A DNA stretch of 64,000 nt from CAYFVU01 sp964594775 (GTDB lineage: Bacteria; Spirochaetota; Spirochaetia; DSM-16054; Sediminispirochaetaceae): contig CAZQNO010000007.1 in the NCBI GenBank assembly GCA_964594775.1, forward strand, positions 8,807 to 72,806, written 5' to 3'. Below, one piece after another: positions 39,176-47,429 of the stretch. The notes under the pieces are model-generated. The model saw only the letters and a list, made by a program, of their open reading frames with translations, did no database searches and was not told the DNA's origin. Position 1 is the first letter of the stretch. The number at the start of each line of letters is the position of its first letter. The translations under genes and the position numbers were made by a program.

Positions 39176-40167
39176 CCGACCCTCCTGTATTTTTCCGCGC
39201 CGAAGCGCACTATTCTTCCTTCCAGCTCCTCTTCGAGGAGTTCGGTCGTCGGTCTTTCCTCAACGGAAAGAGGCTGTAAAGCAGTGTTCCCCGTATCTCG
39301 ATCAAAGTCCCAATCACGGATGACCTCCCGGGCCTCCCCTATCGCCTCGGCACCGTCTTCGAACAATTTTCTTCCGCCGGCTCCGAGGGGGCCCTGCAAT
39401 CCTTCACGGTGGACCAAGAGGTCTCTTCCCTGCTCCAGGGCGTAGTCGGCCGTGATGAGGGCTCCGGACCTTTGCGGCGCCTGTACAACGACCACCGTCC
39501 TTGCCAAACCGCTTATGAGCCGATTGCGCTCCGGGAAACGGAAGGGTCTGAGTTCGGTCTCCGGCGGATACTCGCTGAGCAGGGCACCGCCGTTTTCCAA
39601 AATCCGAGAGGCCAATTCCCTGTGCCTGATCGGATACACCCGGTCTACTCCGGTCGCCTCCACGGCAATGCTTATCCCGCCGGTCTTCACCGCCCCCCAA
39701 TGGGCCGCCCCATCAATTCCCCGGGCAAGGCCGGAAACCACCGGAACTCCCGCCAGAGCCAGTTCGGCGCCGAGCCTGAAGGCGGCCTGCCGCGCCTTTT
39801 CCGTGGGTTTCCTCGTTCCCACCACCGCCGCGAAAGGAAGATCTCCTCTTGGAATTTCTCCTCGCAGATAGAGGAGAAAGGGCGGATCGTAGATTTCCCG
39901 CAATTGGGGCGGATACCGGCGGTCCCAGTAGTGCAGAGGAGTACAGCGGCAGGCCGCGCAGAGCGAAACGATCCTGTCGCTTCTTCTCTCCCAGTCCTGC
40001 GGCAGCACATTGCCTCTAAGACGCCTTCCCGCCATTGCTTCAATCGCCGGCTTATTCAATCGAAAGAGGATCTCTTCCGATCCGACACACTCGGCAACGA
40101 GGCGGCGCTCTCTGCAGGAAAGACCGCCGAGGAGACTTACGGCTAGGTGAAGTCTGTCAGCCGCCAT
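39172..40167 (-). CDS. dprA: DprA/Smf DNA-processing protein
   Basis: A 331-aa protein with the DprA Rossmann domain (VVGTRKPTEKARQAAFRLGAELALAGVPVVSGLARGIDGAAHWGAV, cited in part; LISGLARTVVVVQAPQRSGALITADYALEQGRDLLV). An N-terminal helical part and a short C-terminal tail flank it. It loads RecA on incoming single strands during transformation, but many non-competent bacteria keep it. The C-terminal winged helix is short or absent. ATG at 40167 overlaps the lipoprotein gene by 11 bp. Confidence 0.93.
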   Translation of the reverse strand: MAADRLHLAVSLLGGLSCRERRLVAECVGSEEILFRLNKPAIEAMAGRRLRGNVLPQDWERRSDRIVSLCAACRCTPLHYWDRRYPPQLREIYDPPFLLYLRGEIPRGDLPFAAVVGTRKPTEKARQAAFRLGAELALAGVPVVSGLARGIDGAAHWGAVKTGGISIAVEATGVDRVYPIRHRELASRILENGGALLSEYPPETELRPFRFPERNRLISGLARTVVVVQAPQRSGALITADYALEQGRDLLVHREGLQGPLGAGGRKLFEDGAEAIGEAREVIRDWDFDRDTGNTALQPLSVEERPTTELLEEELEGRIVRFGAEKYRRVG

Positions 40168-40894
40168 ACTCCCCCCTCATCAGCCGTTCCCGATTTTCCT
40201 TTGCCCGATCAACCATCTCTTGCTGCGGAGACTCATCGGCGATGTGCGTGTAGATCTCCACCGCCTCTTCGATCCGATTCTGTTCCACCCGAATACGGGC
40301 CAGCAGAAACATCGCCCTATAATGATCGGAACGGATATCGATGATCTTCTCCACGTGCTCTTCCGCATCGAAGGGTCTGTCCAGTTCGAATACGTAGAGT
40401 ACCGAAAGGGCGTAGAGCGCTTCCACATAGCTGCCCTTCAGTTCTATCGCCCGTTCGTGGGAGCGAGCCGCCTGCACCAGCATCTCTCTCCGTCCCTCTG
40501 TCGAAGGCCGTGTGTCCGCCAGCTGACTCGAAGCGACCCCGGCGTAGTAATGGAGAATATGGTTATTCGGATAGATCTCCATCGCCTTGATGAGGGTTTC
40601 GAAGGCGGGACCGTACATCTCCTGGTCCAGGTATTCCATCGCCAGCATGCGGTAATAGACGCCGAGGCGCCCCTTCTTTCTCACCAATTCTGTTACTTCG
40701 TCGCCGAACTTTTTCACGTGGTATTCGAGTTCCTCGACCTTCTCCTTTGAAATCTTCTCCCCCTCGTAGTGATCGGCCTGGGTCGCCATGAGCCGTCTCA
40801 GCATGCCCTTCTGCCGGTCATTACAGCCGGAAACCAGCGCCGTGAGAAGGAGCAGAAACAGGAAAAGGAGTGCTGTCCGTCGTAGTACGGTCAT
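40157..40894 (-). CDS. TPR-type lipoprotein
   Basis: A 245-aa protein with a lipoprotein signal peptide (hydrophobic LLFLFLLLLTALVSGC, lipobox LVSGC, Cys24). The rest reads as helical TPR-like repeats (YYRMLAMEYLDQEMYGPAFETLIKAMEIYPNNHILHYYAGVA, cited in part; IRSDHYRAMFLLARIRVEQNRIEEAVEIYTHIA). It is probably anchored in the outer or inner membrane on the periplasmic side. No specific function is recognised. ATG at 40894 overlaps the xerD stop (ATGA). Confidence 0.75.
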   Translation of the reverse strand: MTVLRRTALLFLFLLLLTALVSGCNDRQKGMLRRLMATQADHYEGEKISKEKVEELEYHVKKFGDEVTELVRKKGRLGVYYRMLAMEYLDQEMYGPAFETLIKAMEIYPNNHILHYYAGVASSQLADTRPSTEGRREMLVQAARSHERAIELKGSYVEALYALSVLYVFELDRPFDAEEHVEKIIDIRSDHYRAMFLLARIRVEQNRIEEAVEIYTHIADESPQQEMVDRAKENRERLMRGEYGG

Positions 40895-41829
40895 TTTTCA
40901 CCTCCTGCTCCTGAATACGCCCCTTTCCACTGCTCTGCTTCCCTTCCTCGGGGGTGAAAATCGGCGTGAACGGCGGCGAGCTGTCTGTTCTCCACATGGG
41001 TGTAGATCTGTGTGGTACCGATATCTGCGTGACCGAGCAGCTTTTGTACGGAACGGAGATCGGCCCCGCCCTCGAGAAGATGAGTGGCGAAGGAATGCCG
41101 GAGGGTATGTACCTTCGCTTCTAGTCCGGCGCGCCGACAGACTTCTTTGAAACGCTTCCAGATACCCTTTCTCGATATTCCCGTTCCTCTCATACTGAGA
41201 AAGAGGCGGTCCGTCCGTCTGCCCGGTTTGCGCAGCTTTGGTCGGATTTCACCGAGATAGCGGCGAAGACTCCGTGATGCTTCTCCGCCGACGGGCACCA
41301 CACGCTCCCGGTCCCCCTTTCCGCGCACCCGCAGGAGCCCTTCATCCAGATAGAGATTTGAAAGCCGCAGTTCCGACACCTCCGATATCCGCAGGCCGCA
41401 GGAGTAGATGAGCTCAAAGAGCGTGCGGTCCCGCTCGTCATAGATCGTTTCGCCTCCTATGCTCTCGAAAAAGCGTTCCACCTCCTCCCTGTCGAGCACT
41501 TCGGGAAGTGAGCGGCCCCGTTTCGGGGCATCGATCATCTCCGCAGGGTTGTCCTCCCGGTATTCATCTCGAACGAGAAAACCGAAAAAGGAACGCAGGG
41601 CGCTAATCACCTTTGCAATGGTCCGTCCGTCGACGCCGTTGATCTGTCGATAGGAGAGGTAGGCCACCAGATCGACGGGTCTCAGACGAGGGAGAGAGCA
41701 CTCGGCATCCTCGCACCACTCACGCAGTCCCTGGATCTCCGAGAGATAGGTCTGCCGCGTGAGTTCGGCTAGCCGCTCGGTAGCCCTTAGGTGATCATCG
41801 TACTCCTGCAGAAGAAGGTCAGATTTCAT
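40891..41829 (-). CDS. xerD: Tyrosine recombinase XerD-type
   Basis: About 312 aa, with the same two-domain layout as the xerC gene. Catalytic residues are in SCGLRISEVSEL (Arg), HTLRHSFATHLL (His, Arg), GHAD (His) and TQIYTHV (Tyr). It probably partners XerC at dif. Which of the two is 'C' and which 'D' cannot be decided by eye. ATG at 41829 lies 1 bp after ftsZ, with GAGG 6 nt upstream. The longer reading (41895) would run into ftsZ. Confidence 0.88.
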   Translation of the reverse strand: MKSDLLLQEYDDHLRATERLAELTRQTYLSEIQGLREWCEDAECSLPRLRPVDLVAYLSYRQINGVDGRTIAKVISALRSFFGFLVRDEYREDNPAEMIDAPKRGRSLPEVLDREEVERFFESIGGETIYDERDRTLFELIYSCGLRISEVSELRLSNLYLDEGLLRVRGKGDRERVVPVGGEASRSLRRYLGEIRPKLRKPGRRTDRLFLSMRGTGISRKGIWKRFKEVCRRAGLEAKVHTLRHSFATHLLEGGADLRSVQKLLGHADIGTTQIYTHVENRQLAAVHADFHPRGREAEQWKGAYSGAGGEK

Positions 41830-41830
41830 A

Positions 41831-43000
41831 TCAGCCCTCGTTGTCTCCCGATGCTCTGCGTCCCCGTAAAATCGTGGGAATCCCCAGATCATCATCGGAG
41901 CTGTTTCTACCCGTAAGGAAGCTGCCGGAAACTTCTCTCGTTATTCCCTTCTGGAGGTTCAGCCAGTCCTTGTACTTGATAATCTCATCGGACTGCTCCT
42001 CCTCGACTTCCTCGCCGTATCCGCTCATCGGCCCCTTGAATCCCGTGGCGACTACCGTCACCTTTACCTCGTCCTCCATCTCCGGCTTTATCGCCTGACC
42101 GGGAATGATCGTCGCATCGTCGTCGGCATTGGCGGTGATGATGTTCACCACCTCCTCGTATTCGCTTAAGGAGAGATCCTCACCGCCGGTGACATTGACC
42201 AGGATGCCCTTTGCCCCCTCTATCCGCGCATCTTCGAGGAGGGGGTTGTTTATAGCGTTGGTCGCGGCGTCGACTGCCCGGTTCTCACCGTGACCTACGC
42301 CGATACCCATCAGGGCGTCTCCCCGGCCGTTCATTATGGTCCGAACATCGGCGAAATCGATATTGATCTCTCCCGGCTCGGTGATAAGCTCGCTGATCCC
42401 CTGGACCCCCTGCCGCAGCACATCGTCGGCGATGAGGTAGGCCTCTCTGACCGGAGTCTTTCGATCAACAATCTTGAGGAGATACTGATTAGGAATGATG
42501 ATGAGGGTGTCTACTTCGGCGCGAAGCCGTTCTATCCCCTTTTCGGCGAGGCGCATCTTTTGGCGGCCTTCGAAATCGAAGGGTTTCGTTACCACCGCAA
42601 CGGAGAGGGCCCCTATCTCTCTTGCCACCTTGGCGACGACGGGAGCCGCCCCGGTTCCCGTGCCGCCTCCCATGCCGGCGGTAATAAACACCATGTCGGA
42701 CCCGCGCAGGATGTTCTCGAGCTCTCCCCGAGACTCCTCCGCTGCCTTCTCACCCTTCTCCGGTACTCCGCCGGCGCCGAGTCCTCCGGTGAGCTTGGTG
42801 CCGATGGGCATCTTGGTAAAGGCCTTGGAAAGATTCAGCGCCTGAAGGTCCGTATTCACCGCAATGAAATCGACCTTCTTCAAGCCGTAGGATATCATGC
42901 GGTTTACCGCATTGCTTCCTCCTCCTCCGACACCGATTACCTTGATTACGGTAGGCTGTACTTCGTCTTGGACATAATCGTCAACAATTTCTATTTGCAT
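41831..43000 (-). CDS. ftsZ: FtsZ cell-division GTPase
   Basis: About 389 aa. It has the tubulin signature GGGTGTGAAPVVAK, the N-terminal GVGGGGSNAVNRM, the T7 loop (NIDFADVR) and a C-terminal peptide DDLGIPTILRGRR that binds FtsA. ATG at 43000 is preceded by GGGAGG. The 139-bp stretch up to ftsA (43001-43139) has no gene. It is the largest gap in the minus-strand run and may hold a separate ftsZ leader or promoter, though I found no strong hexamers in it. Confidence 0.97.
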   Translation of the reverse strand: MQIEIVDDYVQDEVQPTVIKVIGVGGGGSNAVNRMISYGLKKVDFIAVNTDLQALNLSKAFTKMPIGTKLTGGLGAGGVPEKGEKAAEESRGELENILRGSDMVFITAGMGGGTGTGAAPVVAKVAREIGALSVAVVTKPFDFEGRQKMRLAEKGIERLRAEVDTLIIIPNQYLLKIVDRKTPVREAYLIADDVLRQGVQGISELITEPGEINIDFADVRTIMNGRGDALMGIGVGHGENRAVDAATNAINNPLLEDARIEGAKGILVNVTGGEDLSLSEYEEVVNIITANADDDATIIPGQAIKPEMEDEVKVTVVATGFKGPMSGYGEEVEEEQSDEIIKYKDWLNLQKGITREVSGSFLTGRNSSDDDLGIPTILRGRRASGDNEG

Positions 43001-43139
43001 CGCCCCCTCCCAGAGCATAAAGTTTTGTGTTTCGGGGAGGACCCTTCCCTAACCCGGACAAGCGCCTCACCCATTTCCGCTCGCGATCTACTTACCTAAG
43101 GACCAGCCCGGAGGCAGTCTTTTATTCCCCTATATTCCC

Positions 43140-44375
43140 TTAAAAGAACTCTTTGAACCACTCCCTGACCTTTCCCGCCATGCCTCCTTCCTTTCTCTTC
43201 GCCGGCAGCGAACGCTTGACCTCCTCCCGCATCTGTCCGGCGGCATAGAGAACGAGGCCGACGGCGGTCGAATAGGTCGGATTCTGATACACATCGGAAA
43301 GACCTCCCGTCTTTGCCGGATATCCTATACGGGCGGGTATGCCGAAGATATCCCTGGCCAGTTCCATCGTCCCCGGCATCATCGCCCCGCCGCCGGTTAC
43401 GACGACTCCTCCGCCCAAATGCTGAAGGTAGTCCTTCTTCTCCATGTGTTCCCGAACCATCTCGAATATTTCCGCCATCCTCGGTTGAATTATCTTCGTA
43501 ATCTCCTTCTTCGGTATCGAGGCAGAAGGCCAGCCTCCCACTCCCGGAATTACCACGTCCTGGTCTCCCTCAACGAGAGGAAGGTAGCAGCAGCCGGCCT
43601 CTTTTTTTATTTTTTCCGCCGATTCGTAGGGAGTCTTCAGCATGATGGAAAGATCGCTCGTTACCTGGTCTCCCCCCACCGCCAAGACATTGGTGTGATA
43701 CGGAGCGCCCTCGAGATGCACGAGCACATCCGTCGTTCCGCCCCCCAGATCTATCATAAGAACGCCGAGCTCTTTCTCCTCCTTGGAGAGAACGGCCGTG
43801 GCGGCGGCAAGAGACTGGAGGACAATATCGTGCACCCGAAAACCCGAGCGATTTACGCACTTGAGCAGGTTCTGCGCACTGGTGACGGAACCGGTGATGA
43901 TGTGGACCTCCGCCTCCAGACGAATGCCGATCATATCCATCGGATCCTTTATTCCCCCCTGATCGTCAACGATAAACTCCTGGGGAATGACGTGAATGAC
44001 TTCGCGGTCGGGAGGCATAACCACCGCTTTAGCCGCGTCGATGACGCGGGCGATATCGTTCCTATTTATCTCGCGGCCCCTTCCGGTAACGGCCACAACT
44101 CCGCGGGAGTTTATGCCCTCTATATGGGCCCCGGCGATGCCGGTTACCACATCCTGCACTTCCCTTCCGGACATCATTTCGGCGGCCTCTATGGCTGCCG
44201 CGACGGATTTGAGCGTAGACTCGATGTTCACCACCACACCCCTGCGGAGTCCCTCGGACGGACTCGTTCCGACACCGGTGATCTGGAGGCGGCCGTTCTC
44301 TTCCCACTCGCCGATCACTGCGCAGACTTTAGTGGTTCCTATGTCGAGCCCGACGAGAATATCCCTGGAAGCCAC
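43140..44375 (-). CDS. ftsA: FtsA actin-like division protein
   Basis: A 411-aa actin-fold ATPase with phosphate-1 (VGLDIGTTKVCAVIG), phosphate-2 (VLMIDLGGGTTDVLVHLEG) and adenosine (GGGVVVTGGGAMMPG) motifs, and a C-terminal amphipathic membrane helix (GKVREWFKEFF). It tethers FtsZ to the membrane. GTG at 44375 starts immediately after the ftsQ stop, with AGGGGAG upstream. Confidence 0.96.
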   Translation of the reverse strand: MASRDILVGLDIGTTKVCAVIGEWEENGRLQITGVGTSPSEGLRRGVVVNIESTLKSVAAAIEAAEMMSGREVQDVVTGIAGAHIEGINSRGVVAVTGRGREINRNDIARVIDAAKAVVMPPDREVIHVIPQEFIVDDQGGIKDPMDMIGIRLEAEVHIITGSVTSAQNLLKCVNRSGFRVHDIVLQSLAAATAVLSKEEKELGVLMIDLGGGTTDVLVHLEGAPYHTNVLAVGGDQVTSDLSIMLKTPYESAEKIKKEAGCCYLPLVEGDQDVVIPGVGGWPSASIPKKEITKIIQPRMAEIFEMVREHMEKKDYLQHLGGGVVVTGGGAMMPGTMELARDIFGIPARIGYPAKTGGLSDVYQNPTYSTAVGLVLYAAGQMREEVKRSLPAKRKEGGMAGKVREWFKEFF

Positions 44376-45191
44376 TTACTCCCCTCCCTCAACGCGATAC
44401 ACAACCTGTTCGGTACGAAAATCCACCTCCGTTACCGCGTCCTCCATTTCTCTTCCCGAGAGAACGTCTAAGACCAGCATGATATAGGTCAGCAGCTCTT
44501 TATCGATTGACGGGCCGATACGAACCCGCACACGGTAGGGCGTCGGATAGAGGATGACCTCGTATCCCGTAGAGTCGTTCTTAACGAATTTGATCTCAGA
44601 GATCAAGCGATAGAGGGCCGGCGATTGCTCCCGCAACCGCATGAGGTCTTCGAGGAAGCCGAGGAGAACATTCGGGAGCTTCATCCCCGCCTCTACCCGA
44701 GGAATATCTATTCCCGAAATTATCGGTAGATCCGCTGAGGCCGCCTTTTCAATTTTGAAGACGACACCCTCCTCATCCACCAGCGCGGTCCGCAGTCCAT
44801 CCTCCACCGGAATAGTAAGAAGCGCGATGGGGGATCGGGAAATAAGCGTTATTCCCAGACTATGGGGAAATCTCTTGCTCACCTTGGCACTCTTTACCGC
44901 CGGAATGCTCTCTAAACGCTCTTTTACTAGGCGGCTGCGGACGGAAAAGAAGGAACTCATCCTCTCGATTCCTCCGGCAGCAAGGATTTCCTCGTTTTCT
45001 AAGTCCAGAGTCTCGCTCGTCTCTATGAGAATTTCATGAATCATGAGGCGTGGAGCGATGAAAAAGTGAAAAAGAATCTCCAGCAGCAGTACCGAGAGGA
45101 GAAAGAGTACGAGATAGAGGAAGAACTTCCTCGTCTTCGTCTCTTCCCTCCGTCTGTAGGAGGCTTCCCTGGAGAGAGCTATGCTACTCAT
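44376..45191 (-). CDS. ftsQ: FtsQ/DivIB division protein
   Basis: About 271 aa. A basic cytoplasmic N-terminus, a membrane helix (FFLYLVLFLLSVLLLEILFHFF), a POTRA-like domain (IHEILIETSETLDLENEEILAAGG) and the FtsQ beta domain (GITLISRSPIALL..., ALVDEEGVVFKI) follow in order. The start is ATG 45191, overlapping ftsW by 8 bp. The longer reading from 45221 lies inside ftsW. Confidence 0.9.
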   Translation of the reverse strand: MSSIALSREASYRRREETKTRKFFLYLVLFLLSVLLLEILFHFFIAPRLMIHEILIETSETLDLENEEILAAGGIERMSSFFSVRSRLVKERLESIPAVKSAKVSKRFPHSLGITLISRSPIALLTIPVEDGLRTALVDEEGVVFKIEKAASADLPIISGIDIPRVEAGMKLPNVLLGFLEDLMRLREQSPALYRLISEIKFVKNDSTGYEVILYPTPYRVRVRIGPSIDKELLTYIMLVLDVLSGREMEDAVTEVDFRTEQVVYRVEGGE

Positions 45192-46338
45192 ATACCTTCC
45201 CTCCGGATCCCGGGGATGCACCTCGGGAAAAATTAATCAGGAGACCGCACATCACCAGTGCCGTCACGAGAGAGGACCCCCCATGGGAGAAAAACGGAAG
45301 GGGGAGTCCCGTTGCCGGCAGCATGCCCGAGACCACCGCCATGTTCACCAGTGCCTGGTACACGAGACAGCTCGTCAAGCCGAAGGCGAGGAGAAAGACA
45401 AAGGTATCCTCCCGCTCGTAGCGAAAGGCGACGATGTATCCGCGGACGGCGAAGGCGAGAAAGAGGGCAAGGATAAAGAGTACGCCGAGAAATCCCGCCT
45501 CCTCGGCGTAAACGGCAAAAATGAAGTCCGAATGAGCCTCCGGAAGGCCGCCGAGTTTCTCTATCCCTTCTCCGAAGCCGGCCCCCCAGAAGTTGCCATT
45601 TCCCAGGGCCGAACGGGCGGCGATCACTTGGTAGCCCGTACCAATGGGATCGCTCGAAGGATCGAGAAAGGCTATGAGCCGCTTTACCCGGTGCTCCTTC
45701 GTAAAAATGAGAATGGACGCCAAGGGAAGGAGAGTCAAGATGAGAAAGATGAAATATCGGTACTTCACCCCGGCAATAAAGAAGAGGAGGAGTGAGAGAA
45801 GCAGGATAAACAGCGAGGTGGAAAAGTCGTTCTGAAAATAAATGAGCGCGGTAAAGATCCCCACCACCAACAAGGGGGGCACGAGAGAGTTTATTACATC
45901 GTCGAGCTTGCCGGCCTTCTTCGCCAAAATATAACTAAGGTAGAGTACGAGGGTGAGTTTGGCAAGTTCGGAAGGCTGAAAGGAGAAGTCTCCGATTATA
46001 ATCCATCTGTTCGCCCCCATTATTACCTTACCGATCCCCGGCACATGGGTCGCCGTGAGTAAAACAATGGTGAGAACAAAGAGGCGGGGGATGTAGCGAA
46101 CGATGAAATTTCGTGGAAGCCTCGCTGCCACGGCGGCGAGAATCAAACCGACGAGGAGAAAGATGCCCTGACGCTCCACAAAATAGTAGGGATTGGAGAA
46201 TTTCTTTCCGCCGTAGTAGTAGCCGGCGGAAAAGAGCGTGGCAATACCGATGCCGACAATGAGGATGAGAAGGATAATGAGCAGAGGATCCGCCGAGTTA
46301 CGCTCGACCCGCTCTATGTCGAATTTATCTCTCATCAT
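45184..46338 (-). CDS. ftsW: FtsW septal peptidoglycan glycosyltransferase
   Basis: About 384 aa with some ten membrane helices of the SEDS family. Motifs include GANRWIIIGDFSFQPSELAKL, the catalytic-loop region (GTGYQVIAARSALGNGNFWGAGFGEGIEKLGGLPEAHSDFIFAVYAEEAG, cited in part) and LPFFSHGGSSLV. It polymerises septal glycan with FtsI, which here lies far away at 148-2034. ATG at 46338 overlaps the mraY stop (ATGA). The next ATG (46335) is also possible. Confidence 0.95.
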   Translation of the reverse strand: MMRDKFDIERVERNSADPLLIILLILIVGIGIATLFSAGYYYGGKKFSNPYYFVERQGIFLLVGLILAAVAARLPRNFIVRYIPRLFVLTIVLLTATHVPGIGKVIMGANRWIIIGDFSFQPSELAKLTLVLYLSYILAKKAGKLDDVINSLVPPLLVVGIFTALIYFQNDFSTSLFILLLSLLLFFIAGVKYRYFIFLILTLLPLASILIFTKEHRVKRLIAFLDPSSDPIGTGYQVIAARSALGNGNFWGAGFGEGIEKLGGLPEAHSDFIFAVYAEEAGFLGVLFILALFLAFAVRGYIVAFRYEREDTFVFLLAFGLTSCLVYQALVNMAVVSGMLPATGLPLPFFSHGGSSLVTALVMCGLLINFSRGASPGSGGKVYE

Positions 46339-47414
46339 TGTATCTTCAGGGTCGAAAGACTTAAGATCGTAAAGAGTCCGCCGAGAATCCAAAAGCGGAT
46401 CACCACCTTGCTTTCATCCCATCCCTTCAGCTCGAAGTGATGGTGCAGCGGGGCCATTTTGAAGACCCGCTTTCTCTTCATCTTGAATACCGCCACTTGT
46501 ATGATCACCGAAAGGGCCTCCAAGACAAAGACGCCGCCGATGACAATGAGGAGAATCTCCTTTTTTAGGATGAGGGCTACCAGACCGATTACCCCCCCCA
46601 GGGCCAGGCTCCCCGTATCTCCCATGAATACCTCCGCCGGATGACTGTTGTACCAGAGAAAGCCGACGCTTCCCCCCACCAGGGAAAGAAGGGCGACGGT
46701 GAGCTCACCGCTGTTCTGTACATAGGGAATCTGCAGATATTCCGCGTAATCGGCCCTTCCACTGACATAGGTGAGAATAGCCAGGGTGATTCCCACGAGA
46801 ATAACCAGACCGGTTGCCAGACCGTCCAAACCGTCGGTAAGGTTTACCGCATTGGAGGTCCCCACCAGGAGAATGATGCCAAAGGGGATGTAGAGAGACC
46901 CCAGATCGACAAGCGGATACTTGAAAAAGGGAAGATAGAGCATTGTCGTGTGCTCATTGCGGGTATAATAGAGAAAGAGCATTACCACCAAAGCGATCAG
47001 CGTCTGACCGCCGAATTTCACCCGTCCCTGCATTCCTTCCGAACTTCTGCGAAAGATCTTCAGATAATCGTCGGTAAAACCCAACAGCCCGAAGGCGAGC
47101 ATCACGAAAAGAAGAAGCCAGGTATAGGGATTGTGGAGATCCTGCCAAAGAAACATCGACACGGAAACCGAAAGGAGGATGAGGAGTCCGCCCATCGTTG
47201 GTGTTCCCGATTTGGTAAAATGCGTCTCCGGACCGTCTCTTCTGATTTCCTGTCCCGCCTTGAGGCTTTTCAGCTTGAGAATGAGCGGCCTACCGAAAAC
47301 GAAGGAAATCAACAGAGCCGTTACCGCAGCATAGGCGGAACGAAAGGTGATGTATTGGAAGATGTTGAAGGCGCTGAAGTACTTGACCAGCGGAAGAAAA
47401 ATTTCCGGAAACAT
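46335..47414 (-). CDS. mraY: MraY phospho-MurNAc-pentapeptide transferase
   Basis: A 359-aa membrane enzyme with about ten helices that makes lipid I from UDP-MurNAc-pentapeptide and undecaprenyl phosphate. Signature stretches are GTPTMGGLLI, FTDDYLKI (Asp pair), GTSNAVNLTDGLDGLATG, EVFMGDTGSLALGG and APLHHHFELKGW. ATG at 47414 is 15 bp after murF. Confidence 0.97.
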   Translation of the reverse strand: MFPEIFLPLVKYFSAFNIFQYITFRSAYAAVTALLISFVFGRPLILKLKSLKAGQEIRRDGPETHFTKSGTPTMGGLLILLSVSVSMFLWQDLHNPYTWLLLFVMLAFGLLGFTDDYLKIFRRSSEGMQGRVKFGGQTLIALVVMLFLYYTRNEHTTMLYLPFFKYPLVDLGSLYIPFGIILLVGTSNAVNLTDGLDGLATGLVILVGITLAILTYVSGRADYAEYLQIPYVQNSGELTVALLSLVGGSVGFLWYNSHPAEVFMGDTGSLALGGVIGLVALILKKEILLIVIGGVFVLEALSVIIQVAVFKMKRKRVFKMAPLHHHFELKGWDESKVVIRFWILGGLFTILSLSTLKIQ

Positions 47415-47429
47415 CCCCTTCTCTTCCCC

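Noticed and set aside
38249..41829. Phage or integron integrases
   Set aside because: Both tyrosine recombinases have Xer length and housekeeping neighbours. There is no attachment site, cargo or composition change around them.
43001..43139. ftsZ leader riboswitch or separate promoter
   Set aside because: Only short imperfect stems and no good hexamers are seen in the 139 bp, which is not enough to call.
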